From the NCBI GenBank assembly GCA_016165875.1, contig JABBOT010000027.1, positions 2,705,939 through 2,769,938 on the forward strand: 64,000 nt of DNA. Reading direction: 5' to 3'. The position numbers and the translations under genes are program-made. The notes beneath the pieces were generated by a model. The model was not told the DNA's origin. It made no database searches and worked only from the letters and a program-made list of their open reading frames with translations. This DNA comes from Acanthopleura granulata. Taxonomy: Eukaryota > Mollusca > Polyplacophora > Chitonida > Chitonidae. Below are positions 13,023 to 25,762 of this stretch, piece after piece (the first letter of the stretch is position 1; each line of letters starts with the position of its first letter).

Positions 13023-13446
13023 GACATATGTCAGATGAAGAGAAGATGTCTGAACATAAGTAAAATATAGGAAATTACAAACAGACAACGTTCTTGTAGC
13101 ATATGGAAATATACTGATCAAAATACACATCCGATTCCTTTTTCTAATCTCCATACACGTATGAGATAAGATTCTGGCCTTAGAATAGCACATACAAACA
13201 TGAACACAAAATCATTTAAAACTATATGTGTTCTCGCTTTGAGAAGAGCCTACGCATGCCCACTACGCATTCCAATCCTATGGACAATACACTCTTCACA
13301 CATTTTATCAAGACATTAACGATTGTGGAGAGAATTAGTCTTAACTGGTTCTGCAGAACTTTATAAAGGAAAAGCAAATGCTGCATAAATCCAAAGAATT
13401 GCACAGGCCAGTAATAGCCATGCCCCCAAAGTATAGGCTTACATGA

Positions 13447-13690
13447 ATTCATTTATTTTATTTATTTGATTGCTGTTTTACGTCCTATTTGAGAATATTT
13501 CAGGAGGATCTTATAGTAGGAGGAAACAAGGCAGAGCCCGGGGAAAACCGACGACCATCCGCTGGTGGCTGGTAGATCTTTAACGTACGGCGGTATGAGA
13601 AGCTAGCAAGAGCTGGACTTGAACTCACAGAAACCGAATTGGTGCACGCTCCTTGGTCATCGTGCTGCACTTCGCATAACCGTTGACAAA
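13447..13690 (-). repeat. tRNA-derived SINE copy, family 1
   Basis: The tail TTATTTATTTGATTGCTG, the core with GGAGGAAACAAGGCAGAGCC and the tRNA-like head region (AGCTGGACTTGAACTCACAG on the plus strand) can all be followed. Moderately diverged from the other copies. Confidence 0.8.
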
Positions 13691-13989
13691 CCTGAATGTT
13701 TCACATACCTTTTAAATAAACTGAATTGACACATTTGTTTGCAGAGGGTAATTCCTACACAACCTGCCCTTCCATACAGCCTTCAAAAATGATAGAGCAA
13801 CAAGTATTAGCAATATATACCTTAGCATTTTTAAGACTAGAAGAATGTCAACAATATATGTATTTGTTGTAATCATTAAAATCAAAATTTAAACTTACCA
13901 AATGTAAGGCGCAAGAAAAGAAGAACCAATGAGGCAGACATGAAAGAAATTTGTAAAAATACTTGAAATTATTGTCATCTGAGAACAGG

Positions 13990-14365
13990 AAGAGATCCTA
14001 GTAAAGAGAATACCAGGAAGAGTTCACAATCAAGATATTGGCAGTTAGAATTCCTAATCAAGATACTGGTAAGTGACAGGAAGAGTTGTTAGTCAAGATT
14101 TACTCGGCAAGAGTTCCTAGATAAGATACTCAAAAGAGTTTCTAGCCCAGACATGCCAGATACTGCCAGCGTGAGTCACCTGTCCAGAAACTGCCACCAG
14201 AGTTCCCAGTCCAGAAACTGCTAGCAAGAGTTCCCAGTACAGAAACTACCAGTGAAATTCCCGGGCAAGAGACTGTCAGCAAGAGGTCCCAGTCCAGAAA
14301 CTGACAGGAAGAGCTCCGAGTACAGATAATGCCAGCAAGAGTTCCCAGTACAGATACTGCCAACT
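13990..14365. repeat. Degenerate 28-bp minisatellite
   Basis: About a dozen imperfect copies of a 28-bp unit resembling AGTTCCCAGTCCAGAAACTG plus CCAGCAAG. The units are cleanest at 14190-14365 and increasingly diverged to the left. They leave a minus-strand frame open (14142-14438) that has no other coding sign. Confidence 0.75.
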
Positions 14366-14925
14366 GTAGGAGGAGTAGCGTTTTGATAGATACATGTATG
14401 CTAACACATACTGGATAAACAGACAGACAGACGGGCAACCAATCATCATAATGGAAAATCGATACTATGAATTATGTATCTTGATGTAGCCTACACTTCC
14501 ACAAAGTTTCACTGAAATCGGACAAAAACTAGGAGAAGAAGCATTTTGAAAGATACATATATGTTAACATATACTGGATAAACAGACAGACAGACGTACA
14601 ACAAATTATTTGAAATGGAAAATGGACAATACGAATTATGTATCTCGATGTAGCCTACACTTGAGTTAAGTTTCGTTGAAATCGGACAAAAACTGTTGGA
14701 GGAGTAGCGTTTTGAAAATGTTAATATATTCTGTACAAACAGACACACAGACTTACAACCAATTATCGAAATGGTAAATCGACACTACGAATTATGTATC
14801 TCGATGTAGCCTGCACTTGACCCAAGTTTCGCTGATATCGGACAAAAACTGCAGTAGTAGTGTTTTGAAGGAAAAGTTAACGGACGCCAGACAATTTGCC
14901 AATACATAATCTATTGTTCTTCCGC
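14366..14925. repeat. Block of roughly 160-bp tandem units (dispersed family)
   Basis: Three to four units, each with the phrases GGATAAACAGACAGACAGAC, ATTATGTATCTCGATGTAGC and AATCGGACAAAAACT, followed by a GGAGTAGCGTTTTGA-type junction. The block ends near the phrase GACGCCAGACAATTTGCC. A second, shorter copy lies at about 20100-20470 inside a DERA intron. Confidence 0.8.
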
Positions 14926-15796
14926 CATTACACCCCTTTAGTTTTGAACTTTATCCTTGCATTTCTTGAATGCTCAAAACTCTTTCGCCCATAACTCAAG
15001 ACGGACATTCTGTCTACTTTTGTGAGTTCTGATCATTTTAGACATGTGTTTTGCGATTTGTTTGTAAGGTATATGTAGGGTTGTATGTTACTGGAAAAAC
15101 GTAAGTTTCAGTACCAAAATGCATTTGCCTCTTAATAAGCACTTTTTCGGGCAAAATTTACGTCATATATCGTATGTTTTGTTTTCTGAATACTCAGATT
15201 AAATTAATACTCCTAAACACTTTGATATGCACCACACCTGCATACATGTATACACATACCTGCTGGTATGTTTTCAGCAGTAATATCATAACACACTGTT
15301 CACATACTACATTCAAGTACATGTACATTCTCATTTACTAACAACAGCTGGACAACAGCACTAAGTGTATTATAAAGCATTAGTCTCATATGTATTGCAT
15401 CTTGGTTAAATGTATCATGCTGGGCCAAACTGCACTTTTCTTGAAATTATATTTTAATCCATATTGAGGACTATTTAATTTTAGCCCTTGAATGTGATCT
15501 TAGTGAGCCATTCAACACAACAGACCAATGTGAAAAATCTACATTCAAAGAAACAGCATTGCATGTCCATTATGTTTTTTTGCCTCATTAAATCATCTTT
15601 AACGAAACTGTTCATAGTTTCCACATACAATATGATCGTGACCAACTGGAGGCATGCAAAACAATAGCCATATAATTAAGTAGAAGAAGTCCAAACGAAT
15701 CTTTTAACCAATGAGAAAAAACACACACAAACACCAGTTTTACTGTTTGTGCTGTGAAAATGATGAAGTTAAAATGACAGTGGTACATCCGACGAG

Positions 15797-18700
15797 TCAA
15801 GCCAGCGGTAGTTCGTGAGCTGCAGCATAGCTACCCGTGACATAGTGGAACAGCTGACGCTCGATGTCACCCAGTAAAGAACTGGCCCCGATGCGGAAGA
15901 GCGAGGGCTGCATCCACTCCACTCCGAGCTCTTCCTTCATGAGGCTAAGCCAGGTGCAGGCATCCTTGGCAGAGCGGACCCCTCCAGCCGGCTTGAACCC
16001 TACCTGTAAACAACAAACACAGTGAAACTTCAATTATCTCAGTGTTTATTCCACCCATATCCCAGTCCACATTTTTCACATTTCTGGCTTTTTACCCAAA
16101 AGAATTTCAGTGCATGTTTACAAAAAAGCATTAAAAAAGTTAAATAATGATGCCCTTTGCCAGACAAATACATATGTTGTGCGAATAAATTAAAAATAAA
16201 CTTCTGACCATCTAAATTAAACTACACACACTGATTTGAGAAAGGCCTCAGTATCACAGCCTAAAGCAGCAAGATGCTCAAAGCTTTAGTCTGAGTAGGT
16301 GACATGCTTTATCTTCATCATACAGATGCTTGGGGAAAGAATTGCCAACAAAATAAAGAGGACAATTACTAAGATGTTTAAAAAGAAAGATATCTTCACA
16401 TTCTTCACTTATGCCAAGCAAGAGTAACACGATCAAGAGCAAAATGCTTCGCTCTGAATTCATGTTTATGTCTACAGGCACTAATGTGCCTCCCATAATC
16501 CTCATTTCTGTCCTACTCAATGAAACACCACCAACAATGGCCCTGACTGACCAATGACAATGTACAGGGCACACATTACATGTATTAGGACTGTATAATA
16601 ACGAGGCTGTTAACTTCTGTCACACTTCGATTTAGACTGAAGCCTCATTGTCATGAGATTAATCATGCAGCAAATGAAGCCACCTTGTACATCTGGTATG
16701 CAGAGTGATGACAAAGCCAGTGTCGACATGTTGATTGTTACTTTGATGTACAGCTGGGAACTGTCGTTGGAGCTGTTACCTTGTAGCCTGTCCTCTTGTA
16801 GTACTCTCTGATCGCTCGGGCCATCACCAAGCCTACTGGAAAGGTAGCATTGACAGTTTCTTTACCTGTAGAAGTCTTGATAAAATCAGCACCTGAAGGA
16901 AGATCAGAAAAATCAACGACTCAACCGCAAAACAGTAATGTGATTATGCCGGTGTTTTATTTACGTATGTATTTATTTGACTGATGTTTCACACTGTACT
17001 GAAGACTTTTTCACTTAAACGACGACCGCCAGCATTATTGTGGGAGGAAACCGGGCAGAGCCCAGGGGAAACCCACAACCATCCCCAGGTTGCTGGTGGA
17101 CTTTGTCACGTACAGACGGAGAGGAAGCCAGCATAAGCTGAGCTTGAACTCACAGCGACTGCGATGGTGAGAGGCACCTCGGTCAATACGCCACAATGGC
17201 GTGCTAACCCCATCAGCCAAGGATATCCCGACTGTGTTTTATACAAATTTGATATCTATAAGTAATTAAAGGCAAAATTTTGGCTCATTTAACTGATTTT
17301 GTCTTTAAAAGTGCATATTCAGAGGTACTGAAAATTGCAATTTTCCAGTGGGCTATCATTCTGCCTTCCAAACAAACCTGTAACACCACTGTAACATCAA
17401 CAAAACTATCAGAATTAGAAAAAATGAGCAGACTAGGCTCGGCAAAATTTCAGGTCATCGCCATTCATATTAAGGACCTCCTGACCTCAACCGGGTCATT
17501 AGTCAGTGAGGGGAACAATACAGACTTGCACATTATTCACATTAAACCTTTGGGATCACAGATGATCATAGAGGCCAATACTGTAAAGGAAAACCTATGC
17601 CTGAAATACATTTTGTCCAGCAAAGGGTTTGGCAAATGGTGATAAACGGTGGCAGAAGCTGACATTATGACATGTATAATTTTTCCTTAACTTCTTCTCC
17701 TAAAGTTTATTGTTTCATATCCATAAGACCATATCCATATCTTTACTTTCCCCCCAAAAAAAAACTGGGAAAGAAAGGTAATGTTAAACTGTCAACAATG
17801 CTAACATCTGTCCTAGAAATTAAAATAACTATTTATTGTTTTTTTGTAATGGTGTTGTATGCCATACTAAAGAATATTTCACTTCTTTGATGGCAGCCAC
17901 CATTGTCGTGGGAGGAAAGCCCCCAGAGCCCAGGGGAAACCCAAGACCATCCGCACATTGCTGGTAGATTACAAGGATTAGCCTCCACTGAATTACCTCC
18001 ATTGAGGAAATTCTCCCATCTTAATGGCACGTTCGTTTGAGCCTTCTATGGTCAAGTGGAACTATGAAAGTGATTACATATGACGACCATAAATTAAAGT
18101 GGGATTTATATAGTTATATTTAAATAAATCTTCATCACAACAAAATAAATTTATCTGTGAGGTTGAGAGTTTTAGGGAAAATGGATGATTTCTTTCTGAG
18201 AGTTTTTATCTCCCCATAAATCACTTACTTTCTGCTAGACTTTCCCACTTGAGGTAAGGAAACAATGTTCCGGAGGAATTTCCTTCCAACAGTTTCTGTG
18301 CACAAAGTTGAACGAGCAAAATCGAGTATATTTCTTCGGAATCAAACCACCATTGTTTGTCTCTTCTGATCATCTCTAGCCATCATAAGTGTATTTTGGG
18401 ATGTGTATTTATTTGGCAATTAAGAAAAACTCCACTGACTGCAGAGTAGGACACTTGTCAACTTGCTTCATTTAATTGTCGGAAACAGAATAGTTCACTA
18501 AACAGCAATGTTTGTTCAAGATTCTCTGTGAAAATGTGCATTGTAACACACCGAAAAGAGTTATTACAGCTGTGAAATAACCTACAGATTCCATAGCCAT
18601 AGAGGTTATCCAACCAGGTGCCAAATATCATAGCTTCATGCGATAAAAACTGCAGTACAACCAGGCAAGGCTATACCACTATGTTGCTTTGTAAAGTGTA

Positions 18701-21700
18701 AGGGATCATATATAATTACACAGGACTTTGAACTAACTAACCCACATATGGTCTCAAAGTGTGAAGGCAACTTATGGTGACACACAGTGGTACTGGAAAG
18801 AACAGAGCCACACAACACGAGTTCTCACCACTATTTCTGCCAGAGCTAAATCCACCTACACATTGTTTAGATACTGACATGTACAGGAGTTCAATTCTGT
18901 ATATACCCTCCAAAATGAGTCTCAATTAATGTCACCTTCCTGAAGAACACACCTGTCAAAACTAACACACTGTGGTTTTGTTTCTCTAGGCAGGGGTCCG
19001 GTTTACAAAGAGAGTGCAGCGCGACATCGAATGTAACTACCATGGAGACATGTCTCTAGAGTATGATTTATTTATTTACTTATTTGATTGGTGTTTTACG
19101 CCATACTCAACAATATTTCACTTATAGGCCAGCTGCCAGCATTATGGTGGGAGGAAACCTGGTAGAGTCCGGGAGAAACCCACGGCCATCAGTAGGTTGC
19201 TGGCTGACCTTCCCACATACAACCGAAGAGGAAGACAGCACGAGCTGGACTTGAACTTACAGTGAGAGGCACCTGAGTCATTACAAGAAGAATCCAGCAT
19301 GGCTCTACAGTATTACTTGTCAGGACAGTTAGGCTTGATGCAAGTTACACCCTTTGTGTAAAATGGGCGCCTGGGTAGTAAGTTAGACAGTAGCCTCACC
19401 TGTTGGCAGCTCTTACCTGCCATCATGCAGACCATGCTGGCCTTGTACACACTGACCATAGAGCCGAGTTCTCCCACAGCCAGGATAGTCTTGAGATGAG
19501 TCTCCCCACATGCTTCCCTCATCTGTCTCACCTCATCAAAGATACCTAGTAGATAGGAATCAAAATATTATTTGACGAGGAAGCACAACAAAAGAAAAAC
19601 CAAATGACAATGCAAATATTAATATGTGAGATTTCCCAACCCAACAAAGACCAAAATGTCTCTAAAGACAACACATGAACATGCAGCTCTGCCTTACAAA
19701 CATAAGCCAAGCACAGTGGGTTTTCTGGCCCTGTTCATATTAACCAATTAGAATGCACCTCATTATGCACTGTTCTGGGCTGAGAAATGATACCTGAATT
19801 ACTTGGCTTATTTTCAGTTTATTTGTTTATTAGTTTGATTGTTATTTAACACAAGAATTTTTCCCTTATACTGATGGGTGGAGGAAACCAGAGTTTCTGG
19901 TGTAAACCACTGACCTTTGGGTACCTTTGTTAGTTACAGACGAATTTTCCCACATGTGAAGCACAGATGTGTACACCACATTGGTGGACAAGGAACTAAC
20001 CATGGCCCTATGAACAGTGAGAGTTGAGGAATCTCAAATTCCATGCCCTAAACCTTGACTGAACCCAAACCTTGTGTGTCGTACACATTAAACCAGAGTC
20101 ATGGTTGAGACAGTAACCCTACTAGCTGGGACAAAATTATCGATTAAAGAAATATGTATGAACAATGGAGAATCAAAATTGAAAATCAATACTAACACAT
20201 ATGTATCTTGATTCACTTGTACCCAAGTTTTGTTAAAATTGGACAAAAACAGTAGTGACACTGAAAGAAATGTTAACATATGCTGGATGAATGGACAGAC
20301 ACACGGACAACCGAACATCGAAGTGGAAAATCGATACTACGATTCATGTATCTTGATGTAGTCCACACTTTACCCAATTTTAGTTGAAATTAGACAAACA
20401 TTGTAGGAGCCTTGCTAATACATAACCTCTTCTGGTCTGTGACCAGTGGAGCTAAAAACGAGCATCTTATCCACTCCTCTCTTTCAATACTACATGATTA
20501 CATTTCTGCTGCTGAAAGGAAACCCATCACTTCGAGAACAGTTTCACTACCTCTAACCACTTAAGATTCCATCACTTGTTCTTTACTTTCAAGTGTTATG
20601 TATTAGCACATTACATGTATTAGCACATTAAATGTAAAGGTTATGATAAAATATAGACAACTTGTGAAGCATCTACCCTTCCAGTTGCCAGTCAGAGCGT
20701 AGTGGCGGTTAATGACAATGTCCACCTCCTGTGCCCCGTCAGCCACCGTCTGCCGACACTCCTCCAGACGGGTCTTCAGCGGGTACTGGCCAGACGGGAA
20801 GCCTGTCGCAACTGCGGGGCCCAAAAGCAAACAGTTATCTCAAGTAAGTTAGTTCTGGTAAAACTTAACTGTCCCTGATGTAGCCATTTCTATATGATGC
20901 ACACATACTACAAAAACTATACAAAGTGTCTTCACAAAGGCCTAGGAAAGAAATGTTGACTTTTCTGACAAGGCCATAACCAAACAGAAAGAAGAATTAC
21001 AACACATACAAAGCGTGTGTCTGGAGTGTAACATAACTCAGGTCCATTTAATCTTTTCTTCAGCTATCAAGAAGGATCTGATGGCTCTACTGCCTAACAC
21101 ATTTTTTTTCAAACTTCTATTTCACTCATGTACTTATCTACATTTAATTAATCAGTCAAGCATTTATCATGTGGCATAAAATGTTTGACAACAAACCTGA
21201 ATTATTTCATAAATCATACACAATGTATTGAGCTTAACATGATCATTCCACCTTACACAACAATGCCAACATCTCCATTTTCCAGTACTATTGCCTCTGC
21301 TCAATTACAACAGTTTTACCTGAAGCTACTGGGACATCAGGTCCACCTGCCTCTCTCAGGAACTTCACACACTCGGCCACCCGGCTGGGATAAACACATA
21401 CACAGCCTGTTGTTAATCCTGCAAGCAGGGTGAATCACAACCACACATTAACTGAGTACATGTACACTGGCAATCATTTCCAGTCTTAACAAGTTGGTTC
21501 CAATTGAGGTGTAAACCATCATTCTCTGCTGTTCAGCTCTCGTGCTTGTGAATTACTATCTCTTTGTTTTACAAGCACAACTTTATTGGAATGGTAACAT
21601 AATACAGTAAGGAACAAAATAGTAAACCACTTGGCCTTCTTTCCTCTACCAGATGGTTTATGTTTCCCATTAGTATATTATCTTAACTTGAAATTCTTGT

Positions 21701-24700
21701 CAGGGAATGTGCGTAACTGATATAATGTCAACCAGACAACTTGAAAGGCTTGTATGAATACATCAATATGCCTTCATGCCAGTACATCAGGAATATTTCA
21801 GCCATACAGAATGATAACAAAAGTGACTGGTGGAAGAATACAATAGGTGTCAACCCACTCTGACCCAGTCCTCAAGACGGTTGTCAAGTGTACCGTATTA
21901 TGTGTATAAACACTCCATCTCCAAAGCAAGTTTCTACTGTAATACAGTTATCGTTAATCAGAAGGACTTGTGGTCGGCTAGAAGTTTTCACCTGCTGGTT
22001 TACAGAACTGAACTCCATACCTCTCTGAAGCAGGGCGTACACTGATAATGATGCCATGCAGACAAACACACAGAGCTAGTACTTACCACTGCTGTCTATT
22101 CCCATAGCTTTCGTAAGGTCTTCCCTGATCGGATGTTTGGCTTTGTAGCAAAGCCTGGCTGTATTGGCTGGGGTGTCATCACCTGACAGTGTGGTCAGGT
22201 CTATACATGTGACAGCCTTCAACAACCAGGCAGCCTGCAGGCACCAACAATCATAGGAATACTACAGTGTCAAGCAACTTCTGTATCTCCTAACATAAGC
22301 TGGTATGATAAGATAGACATGTAAGCTGTCACACACAACAGATGTCCTGTCATAAGATAAACAGGTACAATGTAAGCTGTCACACACAACAGATGTCCTA
22401 AGATAAACAGGTACCATGTAAGCTGTCACACACAACAGATGTCCTGTCATAAGAGAGACAGGTACCATGTAAACTGTCACACACAACAGCTGTCCTGTCA
22501 TAAGATAAACAGGTACAATGTAAGCTGTCACACACAACAGCTGTCCTGTCATAAGATAAACAGGTACCATGTAAACTGTCACACACAACAGCTGTCCTGT
22601 CATAAGATAAACAGGTACCATGTAAGCTGTCACACACAACAGCTGTCCTGTCATAAGATAAACAGGTACAATGTAAGCTGTCACACACAACAGCTGTCCT
22701 GTCATAAGATAAACAGGTACCATGTAAATTGTCACACACAACAGCTGTCCTGTCATAAGATAAACAGGTACCATGTAAACTCACACACAATAGCTGTCCT
22801 GTCATAAGATAGGCAGGTACCATGTAAACTGTCACACACAAGAGCTGTCCTGTCATAAGATAAACAGGTACCATGTAAGCTGTCACACACAACAGATGTC
22901 CTGTCATAAGATAAACAGGTACCATGTAAACTGTCACACACAACAGCTGTCCTGTCATAAGATAAACAGGTACCATGTAACCTGCCACACACAACAGCTG
23001 TCCTGTCATAAGATAAACAGGTACCATGTAAGCTGTCACACACAACAGATGTCCTGTCATAAGATAAACAGGTACCATGTAAGCTGTCACACACAACAGA
23101 TGTCCTGTCATAAGATAAACAGGTACCATGTAAGCTGTCACACACAACAGATGTCCTGTCATAAGATAAACAGGTACCATGTAAGCTGTCACACACAACA
23201 GATGTCCTGTCATAAGATACACAGGTACCATGTAAGCTGTCACACACAACAGATGTCCTGTCATAAGCACTTTGTTAGAATTTTCTTAACATATACGTTT
23301 TGAAAAACTAAAAAACATAGCTTTTCTTAACTCGGAAAATCACTGATAGTTTGTGGGTGATGTAAACAAAACTACAAACTAAAAAATTACAGGTAAATTT
23401 ATTTATATATTTGATTGGTGTTTTACGTCATACTCAAGAATATTTCACTTATGCACCCGCTGCCAGCATTATGGTGAGAGGAAACCAGGCAGAGAAGCGC
23501 AGAAATCCACAACAATCTGCAGGTTGCTGTACAGGTAAATACATAAGCTCCAAATGGTTCTGCTTAAATCTAGTTCACTTTTACTCTATGGTAGCGACAT
23601 GCACTAATTTTAGAGAATACAATCAATGCTCCATCAGGGTATTATAAACTACATTTATGAACTGCTCTGAGCCATGTCAACAATCACATAATGCTTTATC
23701 CTGGTCCATTTAAAGAGGTACATATGCACATGGAAGAACAAATACATCTATTACTATACCTATTTTAAGTTCACTTTCACATATTCTGTAAGGACTTCAA
23801 GCTCTTGATGAAATTTTGTACCATGTTAGTCAGATTTATGGGTGGAGAAAACCAGAGTGCCCTGTATAAGCCACTCCTCCTTCGTAACAGTTAGTTACTG
23901 ATGAACTTTCCCATGGTGGAAGGTGTCCTCTTAAACTGCTAAACTGCACAAACGATAATACCGGTGTTGTCAACACCTTAATGGACGAGTCCACAAATTC
24001 CCTGTCCTATGCTGGGCTTGAAGCTGCGCTTCGTGTGTCAAACTGACTGAAAAGGGAGCGCGACTAACCACTAGGCCACATCCTCCTCCCAAAAGTGTAA
24101 ATGGTGTACTTATCTTGTTAGGCTTTAATACAGTATTCATGATATTTAGCTGGTTTTGATATCAGAAAGGAAAGACTGAGGAGACTTCCACATACAGCAG
24201 CTTAAACCCCATGGTATTATATAAATACCATCATGTCAATATTCTATCATCCAAAAGCCCCAAGATAAACAATCCAGGAAGCAAATGTCATTGGGTTTTT
24301 ACAGCTTGAATTTAGAACTGATCCATGTTACTAAATACACCATATTAATCTAATCGTACACTTACTTTATCAAAACAGGTAATTATTAATTGTTCATTAC
24401 ACATTAATCTAGTTGTACACTTACTTTATCAAAACAGGTAATTATTAATTGTTAATATACACACTAGTAATTTGCTAGACACTGGTAAAAGTTATCTAGT
24501 AACAGGCTGGACAACCAGTCAGACCTCAAAATTGTGACCCAATCACTGTTTGTTACCTGCCATTGTTTCTTAACTGTTCGGCGGGTGCCAAGAGTGTCTG
24601 CTCTCCTCTTTATGGCTGGTAAGTTTATGTACACATTGTCCAGCCAGGTGGAATCTTAACAGAAACAGAAAAAAGGACAAATCAGACAGAGTATGATACC

Positions 24701-25698
24701 CTTCCAAATATACATCGCCTCAGGATGGTTTAGTAAAATGTGTGCTACAAGTTTAAACCATGCCAAAGGAAATGGGTTACATTTTCTTATCCACTGCACG
24801 TCATCTTAAACTGCATACAGCGCCTTATTTAATAAAGTTCTGCCTATACAAAAAAGACTCAAATAAAATTACATGAATTTCTTACAATAAACTTACAAGA
24901 AACGAGAATCACATGAAAGAAATCATATGAGATCTCAGGTGAAGAACTTACGCAAAATTCAACATGCAAAGGGCATGCAGCAGGAAAAAATCTTATTTGA
25001 GATCTCATAAGATCCTACAAATTTCTATCTGAGTGAAAAGAGACAAAACTATATGGGATCAATAAGCCTCATATAGTTTTGTCTCCCTTCACTAAGTAAC
25101 CATGTAACTAATAATATTAAGTATGCCTCAAAAAGAAGAAAGTTATAGCTTTCAATCTGGTTTTGGCATAACTTTGTCTTCCATACAACCATAATCTTTG
25201 TATTAATGTTCCTTAATTTTTATGTATACTTTACCAAAAGCCCAAGACTGCCTTCATACCGCATGATGATGGGGTATCCAGGAACACATCAGGGCTCAAA
25301 TCACATGCTCGTGATGCCACCTTACAGAAAATCACTCCTAATAAACCCTTCCTTGGGCTATTCCATTAAATTCTCGTAGAAAAAGTATGTATAAAAGTAT
25401 GAAACCAGTCGGGACTCTTGAAAGAAGATATCCAACAATATAGGCTGTCTTGACAGGTAAGGATATTTAATAGGAAACAGATAATTAGGAAAGATGACAA
25501 ACTGTATGCACATCCATGTCCTGCATGTCGGGCTTGTTTAAACACATCATTTCTTTATTTACACATTACCTGACGAGAAAAACTACAACAGTTTATTTGG
25601 ATATTTCTATTGTAAGCATTAAAGTACACTGCATGCTCTACCTGTGCATTTTCAATAGCTCTAAACATGCTCTACTCATGTTTTTTTAAATGTGATAA

Positions 25699-25762
<64 letters not shown>

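Larger units (their letters stand above)
8983..15796. other. Repeat-rich spacer between the orphan ORF and DERA
   Basis: No conserved coding sequence is recognised in this 6.8 kb. It holds SINE fragments (about 10147-10250, 12703-13022 and 13447-13690), a 29-bp T run at 11526, a 28-bp minisatellite (about 13990-14365) and a block of roughly 160-bp tandem units (about 14366-14925). One 45-codon ORF behind a good splice acceptor (12182-12319) is listed separately. The last part will include the DERA 3' UTR; ATTAAA reads on the minus strand at 15458-15453. Confidence 0.6.

Noticed and set aside
17280..17642. 120-codon plus-strand ORF in DERA intron 6
   Set aside because: Antisense to DERA inside an intron, between two SINE copies, with no family motif.
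22308..23267. CRISPR-like appearance of regularly spaced repeats
   Set aside because: The whole 51-bp unit is conserved; there are no unique spacers, and the DNA is animal.
22262..23303. Long repetitive ORFs on both strands (up to 290 codons) that look like a repeat protein
   Set aside because: They are produced by the 51-bp period (17 codons) lacking stops, occur in several frames on both strands, and lie between two joined DERA exons.
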